A stretch of DNA of 32,067 nucleotides from a bacterium (GTDB lineage: Bacteria; Patescibacteriota; Minisyncoccia; UBA6257; GWB1-50-10), in assembly GCA_021814545.1 (NCBI GenBank), contig JAKAID010000005.1, positions 1-32,067 on the forward strand, read 5' to 3'. The notes beneath the pieces are model-generated. The model saw only the letters and a list, made by a program, of their open reading frames with translations. It searched no databases and had not been told where the DNA came from. Each line of letters starts with the position of its first letter. Positions within the stretch are counted from its first letter, which is position 1. Below are positions 25,838 to 32,067 of the stretch, one piece after another. Position numbers and translations under genes: made by a program.

Positions 25838-25866
25838 TGAAATAGAAACAAAATGTTTCCATTTCA
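25838..25866 (-). repeat. Inverted repeat between PilB-like gene and the minus-strand ncRNA
   Basis: Minus strand TGAAATGGAAAC-ATTTT-GTTTCTATTTCA, 12 bp including one G-U. Confidence 0.6.
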
Positions 25867-25880
25867 CTCCTCGCTTGCCG

Positions 25881-26069
25881 AAATAAAAAATCCCGAGCTT
25901 AGATCTGTGGGCAGAGCGCCGATAAAGGCATTTTTAAAACCTATCTTACATTGAGCGTAAGAGAGGAACGAATTTTTCCGAGGAGTTGTTCAGCCGGAGC
26001 CAAACAATCCTGAAAATCTAAGAAAGAATCCGCATGCCCACAGGTCCAAAACCAGGATTTAGTTTTACT
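25881..26069 (-). ncRNA. Candidate unassigned structured small RNA (~190 nt)
   Basis: Closing helix of 24 pairs with two 1x1 mismatches: AAAUCCUGG-U-UUUGGA-C-CUGUGGGCA with UGCCCACAG-A-UCUAAG-C-UCGGGAUUU. Four minus-strand G-U pairs, internal hairpins, promoter upstream, 3' TTTTTTATTT. Confidence 0.72.
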
Positions 26070-26075
26070 GCGCAA

Positions 26076-26104
26076 ATCCTATCACACGTGGAGGAATTTG
26101 TCAA
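26076..26104 (-). promoter_or_regulatory. Sigma70-like promoter of the minus-strand ncRNA
   Basis: Minus strand TTGACA-N17-TAGGAT; predicted TSS at about 26069. Confidence 0.75.
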
Positions 26105-26134
26105 TACCTCCTCTTTTCCAATAAAAACCGCCGT

Positions 26135-27142
26135 ATGACGAAGCGGGACACTAATAATACACAATCAGAAGAGGAGGTCAACTTCGACCTTTCCCTCCGC
26201 CCCTCCCGCTGGGAAGACTACGTGGGGCAGGAAAAGGTGAAGACGAACCTGAAGCTCATCATCGACGCTGCAAAGGGCCGCAACGAAAGCTGCGACCATA
26301 TTCTTTTTTATGGGCCGCCCGGTCTCGGAAAAACCACGCTCGCCTACCTCATCGGCAAGCAGATGGGCGCGAACATCAAATCAACCTCCGGTCCCGCGCT
26401 CGAAAAAACAGGCGACGTTGCCGCGCTCCTCACGAACCTGGAGCCGAACGAAATACTCTTCATCGACGAAGCGCACCGCGTGAACACGATGGTCGAGGAA
26501 ATCCTCTACCCCGCGATGGAGAGCCGCAAGCTGCACCTTGTGGTCGGGAAGGGCCCTTCGGCGCGCACCTTCTCGCTCGACCTTCCGCCCTTCACCATTA
26601 TTGCCGCAACGACCAAAGCGAACCTCCTCTCCGCGCCCTTGCGTTCCCGTTTCGGCGCTACGTTCCGCCTCGACTACTATACGCCCCAGGACCTTGCGGA
26701 CATCATCGCACGCTCGGCACGGCTCTTGAATGTAAAGGTGGAACCGAAGGCGCTTGAAAAACTTGCGGAGGCTGCCCGCTTCACGCCGCGTACCGCAAAT
26801 CGCTTACTGAAACGCGCGCGCGACTATGCGCAGGTGTATTTAGGAAATACTATCAACGAAGAGGCGGTCGCAAAAACGCTCGCGCTTATGGAAATCGACT
26901 CGCTCGGGCTCGATAGCACGGACCGCGAGCTCCTCCGCGCTATTATCGACAAGTTCAACGGCGGCCCGGTCGGATTAAAATCACTCGGTGCAGCGCTGAA
27001 TGAGGAACCCGGCACCATCGAAGACGTGTACGAGCCCTTCCTTATGAAACTCGGCCTCCTCCAGCGCACGCCCGCTGGCCGCGTAGCGACCGCGCTCGCC
27101 TACGAAGCGCTGGGACTTGCGAAAAAAGAGGGGCTTCTCTGA
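26135..27142 (+). CDS. ruvB: Holliday junction DNA helicase RuvB
   Basis: LRPSRWEDYVGQEKVKTNL, LFYGPPGLGKTTLAYLI, LFIDEAHRVN, PLRSRFGATFRLDYYT. Confidence 0.96.
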   Translation: MTKRDTNNTQSEEEVNFDLSLRPSRWEDYVGQEKVKTNLKLIIDAAKGRNESCDHILFYGPPGLGKTTLAYLIGKQMGANIKSTSGPALEKTGDVAALLTNLEPNEILFIDEAHRVNTMVEEILYPAMESRKLHLVVGKGPSARTFSLDLPPFTIIAATTKANLLSAPLRSRFGATFRLDYYTPQDLADIIARSARLLNVKVEPKALEKLAEAARFTPRTANRLLKRARDYAQVYLGNTINEEAVAKTLALMEIDSLGLDSTDRELLRAIIDKFNGGPVGLKSLGAALNEEPGTIEDVYEPFLMKLGLLQRTPAGRVATALAYEALGLAKKEGLL

Positions 27143-27145
27143 CCC

Positions 27146-27598
27146 ATGCCCGTAATAAAGAGCACATCGGCAGCGGAAACGAAAGAATTTGCCGCGAAAC
27201 TCGCCGCGAAACTCGCGCGCACGCCGCTCGGCAAACATGCGCGGGTGGTAACTCTTGTCGGCGACCTTGGTGCCGGCAAAACCACCTTTATCCAGGGCTT
27301 TGCCCGTGCGCTCGGCGTAAAAAGCCGCCTCACGAGCCCTACGTTCGTTATTATGAAGCGCTATGGGTTGAAAGGCGCGCGCTATAAAAACCTCTACCAC
27401 ATCGATGCCTACCGCGTGAGCTCGATGAAAGAGCTTGGCCCCCTCCGCATCGAAAAAGCGCTTACAGACCCGGAGAACATTTTTCTTATCGAGTGGGCAA
27501 ATAACCTCACCGGGGCGCGCTTTAAAAACCCCGTGCGCCTTGCCTTCCGCCACGGAAAGAAAGAACACGCGCGCACCATTTCAGTGCGCGGTATTTAG
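27146..27598 (+). CDS. tsaE: tRNA threonylcarbamoyladenosine biosynthesis ATPase TsaE
   Basis: VTLVGDLGAGKTTFIQGFARALGVKSRLTSPTFVIMKRY...LYHIDAYRV...LIEWANN. Confidence 0.93.
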   Translation: MPVIKSTSAAETKEFAAKLAAKLARTPLGKHARVVTLVGDLGAGKTTFIQGFARALGVKSRLTSPTFVIMKRYGLKGARYKNLYHIDAYRVSSMKELGPLRIEKALTDPENIFLIEWANNLTGARFKNPVRLAFRHGKKEHARTISVRGI

Positions 27599-27614
27599 GG
27601 GTAAAATAAGAGCG

Positions 27615-30059
27615 ATGAAAACGCTCCTTTTGATAGACGCACACGCCTTAATCCACCGCTCCTATCACGCGCTCCCCCCGCTCACGACCCCCGCAGGCGA
27701 ACCCATCGGCGCGATATACGGTCTTTCCCGCGCGCTCATGAAAACGCTCCGCGAGCACAAACCCGACTATATCGCGGCGGCGTTCGACCGGCCTGAACCC
27801 ACCTTCCGCAAGGAAATGTTCGAGGCGTACAAAGCCCACCGCCCGCCCGCACCCGATGAACTCATCTCGCAGCTCAAAAAGGCGCGGGAACTTTTTAAGA
27901 AATTCAACATCCCCTGCTTCGAGCTCGCAGGCTACGAGGGCGACGATATCATCGGCACGCTCGCCACGAAGTTCGGCACGAAGGATGTCCACGTGACGAT
28001 ACTCACAGGCGACATGGACACGCTCCAGCTCGTGCGGGGGAACCACATTGTGGTACGCGCGCCAAAAAAGGGCGTGAGCGAGATGCTCGAGTATGATGCA
28101 GCCGCGGTCAGGGCACGCTATGAGCTCGAACCCGAGCAAATGACGGACTATAAGGGACTGGTGGGCGACCCCTCGGACAACATTCCCGGCGTACCCGGCG
28201 TGGGCCCCAAAACCGCGGTTGCCGCACTCCACGAATTCGGCTCCATCGAACACCTCTACGGGAACATGCCGAAAGACCACAAACTCGCGAAGAAATTCCT
28301 GCCATACAAAAAAGATGCGCTCTTCTCAAAGCAGCTCTCGACCATCAACACAGAAACGCCCATCAAGGTTACGCTCGATGAATTAATGTACGAACCCGCA
28401 AACGAGGTGGACCTTAACGCGTACTTCCTCTCGCTCGGGTTCGAGAGCATGGTAGGCGGCAAGGAAAAGCCCGCGCGACAACCGAAAGAAAAACTCCCCG
28501 CACCCGCAGGTCTCCCACTCGGCGCCGCAGAAGAGATGGTGGTGGTGACGGACGCGCGCGACGCGGAGACGCAGAAAGAAAACCTCGGCGGCACGCTTCA
28601 GAAAACCGCATTCGACTGGAAACCTATCGTGAGGGCCCTCGCGAAGAAAAAGGTGGCGGTCGCTGACCCCCTCTTCGATATCCATGTCGCCGCCTGGCTC
28701 ATTGACCCCGACAACAAGGACCCCGAGCTCCGCGGGCTCGCCGAGGGCGTGGCGCATATAAACCTCCTCACGAACCCTGAGAAAGAACGTGAGGCGCTCA
28801 CCGCGCTCGCAACGACGTATGCGCACGGCCTTGAAGCGGCCGGGCTCACCCGCATATTCAAGGACATTGAAATGCCGCTCATACGAGTACTCGCGCGCAT
28901 GGAGGAGCGCGGTATTGCGGTCGGTGCCGAAGAATTGGGAAAACTCCGCAAGGAAATGGAAAGGGACCTTGCCGCGCTCGAGAAAAATATCTATGAGGCG
29001 GCGGGGGGTCCCTTCAATATCAATTCGCCGCGGGAAATAGGCGTGGTGCTGTTTGACCGCTTGAAACTCAACCACGGTGCAAAACGGAAGACCGCGACCG
29101 GCCAACGGAAAACCGGCAAGGATATCCTTCAAGAAATGGTGAATGCACATCCGGTCGTTCCCCTCATTCTCCAGTACCGTGATACGTTTAAAATTTTCTC
29201 GAGCTTCTTAGCGCCTATCACTGAGGCCTCGGCTGCGGACGGACGCGTGCACACCACCTACCTGCAGACCGGCACCGCGACCGGCCGCCTCTCCTCCGAG
29301 CGCCCGAACCTCCAAAACGTTCCCCAGGGTTCGAAGTGGGCCGAACCGCTCCGTAACGCGTTCATTCCCGCACGCGGCGCTTCTTTCCTCTCGCTCGACT
29401 ACTCACAAATAGAGCTGCGTCTTTTGGCGCACGTGAGCGGTGACGAGGCGCTCACTGAGGCGTTCAAACACCATGAAGATGTGCATACGCTCACCGCATC
29501 AAAAGTGTTCGGCGTTGCACCAAAAGAAGTGGATGCGCACCGTCGCCGCATCGGCAAAACCTTGAACTTCGGCATCATCTACGGCATGGGGCCGCGCCTC
29601 TTCTCGAAGACCACCGGCGTCACCATGGAAGAGGCAAAACGGTTCATCGCGGAATATTTCCGCGCCTTCCCCGGCGTGAAACGCTGGCAGGAAAAGGTGA
29701 AGGAGTCGGTAAAACAGAACGGATACGCGGAAAATCTCTTAGGGAGAAAGCGTTGGTTCCCGAAAGAATCCGCGCCGGGAGAGTTCGAGCGCGCGGCGGT
29801 CAATATGCCGCTCCAGGGGTTGGGCGCTGATATTATCAAAATGGCAATGATCGCGTGCGAAAAAGAACTCGCGGAAAACGACCACGCCGCACTCCTCCTC
29901 TCGATACACGACGAGCTTTTATTCGAGATACGCGATAGCGTTCTTCATGAGACCGCAAAGAAGCTGAAACATATCATGGAACACATTTTCCCTCTCTCGG
30001 TGCCGCTCGAGGTCGGCATGAAAGCGGGCAAGAAATGGGGTACAATGAAGGCGTTATGA
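27615..30059 (+). CDS. polA: DNA polymerase I (5'-3' exo and polymerase domains; 3'-5' exo apparently degenerate)
   Basis: Starts MKTLLLIDAHALIHRSYHALPP. Pol motifs LSLDYSQIELRLLAHVSGD, RRIGKTLNFGIIYGM, SIHDELLFEI. The listed ORF start (27435) is out of frame within tsaE. Confidence 0.95.
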   Translation: MKTLLLIDAHALIHRSYHALPPLTTPAGEPIGAIYGLSRALMKTLREHKPDYIAAAFDRPEPTFRKEMFEAYKAHRPPAPDELISQLKKARELFKKFNIPCFELAGYEGDDIIGTLATKFGTKDVHVTILTGDMDTLQLVRGNHIVVRAPKKGVSEMLEYDAAAVRARYELEPEQMTDYKGLVGDPSDNIPGVPGVGPKTAVAALHEFGSIEHLYGNMPKDHKLAKKFLPYKKDALFSKQLSTINTETPIKVTLDELMYEPANEVDLNAYFLSLGFESMVGGKEKPARQPKEKLPAPAGLPLGAAEEMVVVTDARDAETQKENLGGTLQKTAFDWKPIVRALAKKKVAVADPLFDIHVAAWLIDPDNKDPELRGLAEGVAHINLLTNPEKEREALTALATTYAHGLEAAGLTRIFKDIEMPLIRVLARMEERGIAVGAEELGKLRKEMERDLAALEKNIYEAAGGPFNINSPREIGVVLFDRLKLNHGAKRKTATGQRKTGKDILQEMVNAHPVVPLILQYRDTFKIFSSFLAPITEASAADGRVHTTYLQTGTATGRLSSERPNLQNVPQGSKWAEPLRNAFIPARGASFLSLDYSQIELRLLAHVSGDEALTEAFKHHEDVHTLTASKVFGVAPKEVDAHRRRIGKTLNFGIIYGMGPRLFSKTTGVTMEEAKRFIAEYFRAFPGVKRWQEKVKESVKQNGYAENLLGRKRWFPKESAPGEFERAAVNMPLQGLGADIIKMAMIACEKELAENDHAALLLSIHDELLFEIRDSVLHETAKKLKHIMEHIFPLSVPLEVGMKAGKKWGTMKAL

Positions 30060-31372
30060 TGCGCTATTGGAAAACACCGGAGATGGTCTCGCTCCTTATT
30101 ATGCTGGGGCTTATCGGCGCGCTCTTCATCGCAAACGCGTTCTTTTCTCCGCTCGTGCTCACAATAGCATCGGTAATCATCTTCCTTGGTACGGTCGTGG
30201 TGCTCGTGCGCGCCTTCCTCCATCTCGCGGAACTGACCGCGGAACAGATGCTCACAATGCGCGAACAGGGCGCACTCATCGGATTTCTGGGAGATGCGGT
30301 GGTGGTGTACGACCCTGATTTCAAAATAATCACGTTTAACAAAGCCGCAGAAAATCTCTTCCAAGTAAATGCGACCGAGGTGATGAACACGCGCATCGAC
30401 CCGGGGCTGGTAAAAAGCCCGCGGCTGCGCCTATTGGTGCAAGCGCTCTTCCCCTCCCTTGCGCCCTCGATGAATCAGCTCTCCGAGTCGGGTGTTTGGC
30501 CGCAAGTAGTGGACCTCGTGCTTGATAATCCGCACCTTGAGCTCCACACCACACTGAACCAATTGAAAGGCGAGGGTGGTGAAGTGGTTGGATTCATAAA
30601 AATCATCCGTGACACCACGCGCGAGAAAGGCCTCCTTCAGGCGAAGTCAGACTTCATCAGCGTTGCCGCGCACCAGCTCCGCACGCCGCTCACCGCACTT
30701 CACTGGGCGCTTGAGAATATTGCGAAGTTCGGCGCGAACGATAAAAACATCGGCCCTATCGCGACTGAAGCGCTCGGCGTTTCGGAACGCTCCCTAAAAA
30801 TCACGAACGACCTTCTCGATGTTTCAAAAATAGAAGAAGGAAAATTCGGCTACACACTGAAAGAAACGGACCTCCTCGCGTTCGTCTCGAATATCGTGAA
30901 AGAAATGAAGACGCTTGCGGACCAATACGGCATCACCCTTGAGGTATTCGCACCGCAAGAAGCGCTCCCCCGCGTTACCATAGATGAGAACCGCATCGGC
31001 GCGGTGCTCTTTAATCTCATCGACAATGCTATCCGCTACAACACGAAGAACGGCAAGGTGTCGGTGGCGCTCGAGCGTGACGCGATAAAACCATATGTGC
31101 GCATCTCAGTAATCGATACCGGCGTGGGCATTTCGCCCGAGGACCTAAAAAGGCTTTTCCAAAAGCTCTACCGCGGCTCGAATGTGGTACAGATGGAGCC
31201 GAATGGGAGCGGCCTCGGCCTCTATATCGCAAAAAATATCGTGAAGCGCCATGGCGGCGAAATAGGCGTCTCTTCTGAACTGAATCGCGGCTCCACATTC
31301 TGGTTCACGCTCCCCACCGACAAAAACCTCATCCCTCAACGGGAGATTGCGTTCGAGACTGCTTCGATGTAA
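30056..31372 (+). CDS. Membrane PAS-domain histidine kinase
   Basis: Two TM helices, PAS-like GDAVVVYDPDFKIITFNKAAENLF, H-box SVAAHQLRTPLTALHW, N/G boxes. The ATG overlaps the polA stop (ATGA). Confidence 0.9.
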   Translation: MMRYWKTPEMVSLLIMLGLIGALFIANAFFSPLVLTIASVIIFLGTVVVLVRAFLHLAELTAEQMLTMREQGALIGFLGDAVVVYDPDFKIITFNKAAENLFQVNATEVMNTRIDPGLVKSPRLRLLVQALFPSLAPSMNQLSESGVWPQVVDLVLDNPHLELHTTLNQLKGEGGEVVGFIKIIRDTTREKGLLQAKSDFISVAAHQLRTPLTALHWALENIAKFGANDKNIGPIATEALGVSERSLKITNDLLDVSKIEEGKFGYTLKETDLLAFVSNIVKEMKTLADQYGITLEVFAPQEALPRVTIDENRIGAVLFNLIDNAIRYNTKNGKVSVALERDAIKPYVRISVIDTGVGISPEDLKRLFQKLYRGSNVVQMEPNGSGLGLYIAKNIVKRHGGEIGVSSELNRGSTFWFTLPTDKNLIPQREIAFETASM

Positions 31373-31381
31373 AAAGGTGGT

Positions 31382-31927
31382 ATGGCAGGACACAGCCACT
31401 GGAAACAGATCAAGCACCACAAAGGTGCTGCGGATATAAAACGCGGTATCCTTTTTTCTAAACTCCTCGCGGCGGTCTCTGCGGCGGCAAAAATAGAATC
31501 GAATCCCGACTTCAATCCCCGCCTCCGGACGACGATAGAGAAGGCGCGTGCCGCAAGCGTTCCCCAGGAAAATATCGAACGTGCCATTTCAAAAGCGACA
31601 AGCGGCGAAGTGGTGACCGAAGAAGCGGTTTTTGAGGCGTATGGTCCGGGCGGCACCGCACTCCTTATCGAGGCTATCACCGACAGCGTGAACCGCACGG
31701 TGGCGGAAATAAAACTTATTCTCCGCGACCACAACGGGAAGTGGGCGGAACCCGGCAGTGTTACCTGGGCGTTCGAACCGCGCACGGAAGAAAACACACC
31801 AATGTGGGCCGCAAAATTCCCGCTTGAAATCTCAGAAGAGGATAACAAAAAACTTCAAGAACTTATTCCGCTTCTTGAGGAGCAACAAGACGTGCAGCGC
31901 GTCTATACGAACGCGCGCCCCATATGA
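31382..31927 (+). CDS. yebC: YebC/PmpR-family protein, short form (181 aa)
   Basis: MAGHSHWKQIKHHKGAADIKRGILFSKLLAAVSAAAKIESNPDFNPRLRTTIEKARAASVPQENIERAI. Confidence 0.93.
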   Translation: MAGHSHWKQIKHHKGAADIKRGILFSKLLAAVSAAAKIESNPDFNPRLRTTIEKARAASVPQENIERAISKATSGEVVTEEAVFEAYGPGGTALLIEAITDSVNRTVAEIKLILRDHNGKWAEPGSVTWAFEPRTEENTPMWAAKFPLEISEEDNKKLQELIPLLEEQQDVQRVYTNARPI

Positions 31928-32067
31928 CCATACTGGGAATAGACCCCGGCACCACCCGCATCGGTTTTGGCGTTATCGAAACACGCGGGGGCGAGTTGGC
32001 CCACATAAAGAGCGGCCTCCTTCCCGTCCCGCCCGCTTCAGGGAACGCGCACCTCATGCACATTGCA
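31924..32067 (+). CDS. ruvC: RuvC, 5' end only (runs off window)
   Basis: MTILGIDPGTTRIGFGVIETRGGELAHIKSGLLPVPPASGNAHLMHIA. ATG overlaps the yebC stop (ATGA). Not in the ORF track. Confidence 0.88.
   Translation, partial: MTILGIDPGTTRIGFGVIETRGGELAHIKSGLLPVPPASGNAHLMHIA

Noticed and set aside
25563-25862. 99-aa minus-strand ORF over the PilB-like 3' end
   Set aside because: Antisense to the conserved PilB/GspE C-terminus; no start signals.
25881-26069. Considered calling this region RNase P RNA, SRP RNA or 6S RNA
   Set aside because: No GAGGAAAGUCC-type RNase P or GGAAGCAG-type SRP motifs by eye. 6S remains possible by size and closing helix but cannot be confirmed without a covariance search.
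26091-26118. Possible plus-strand terminator hairpin GGAGG...CCTCCTCTTTT before ruvB
   Set aside because: Overlaps the strong minus-strand promoter, has a long loop and weak T-tract, and the RNA evidence points to the minus strand.
27435-27614. N-terminal extension of the polA ORF
   Set aside because: Lies out of frame within tsaE; PolA homology begins at MKTLLLIDAHAL (27615).
1-32067. Search for CRISPR arrays, transposases, phage or toxin-antitoxin/defence modules
   Set aside because: No regular direct repeats, transposase motifs, phage structural genes or recognisable defence cassettes were found.

Overview
A compact, gene-dense chromosomal window that reads as a reduced bacterial genome, most likely Patescibacteria/CPR (Parcubacteria-like). 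The lineage is inferred from gene content and protein style. No mobile element, prophage or CRISPR array was seen. From left to right: the 3' part of an Ig-like surface protein; a CHASE/PAS/GAF histidine kinase flanked by two stand-alone receiver proteins; argS, a cytidine deaminase, smpB and ssrA (tmRNA); an ECF-like sigma factor overlapping a DUF5667-type membrane protein; infC-rpmI-rplT and a NUDIX protein; a membrane-anchored Clp-like ATPase with a small membrane partner; a family-4-like uracil-DNA glycosylase; tRNA-Arg(CCG); an O-antigen-ligase-like protein, a permease and an EF-Tu-domain-2-like protein; LOG, MBL/beta-CASP and Mur ligase proteins; ruvA, rpsT and holA; a small lipoprotein; a PilB/GspE ATPase; then ruvB, tsaE, polA, a second histidine kinase, yebC and the start of ruvC. 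The strongest leads are: (1) an unassigned ~190-nt minus-strand structured RNA upstream of ruvB, with a near-consensus promoter, a long closing helix containing strand-specific G-U pairs, and a T-rich 3' end; (2) the Clp-like ATPase, whose D1 catalytic residues and both canonical pore-loop motifs appear lost; (3) a family-4-like UDG lacking all four Fe-S cysteines; (4) a split in initiation architecture, with many core genes starting 6-8 nt after a -10 box (predicted leaderless, including infC with an apparent AUC start) while three small accessory genes have consensus promoters, leaders and strong Shine-Dalgarno sites; (5) a second rod-like hairpin upstream of rpsT. All calls were made by eye, without database searches.
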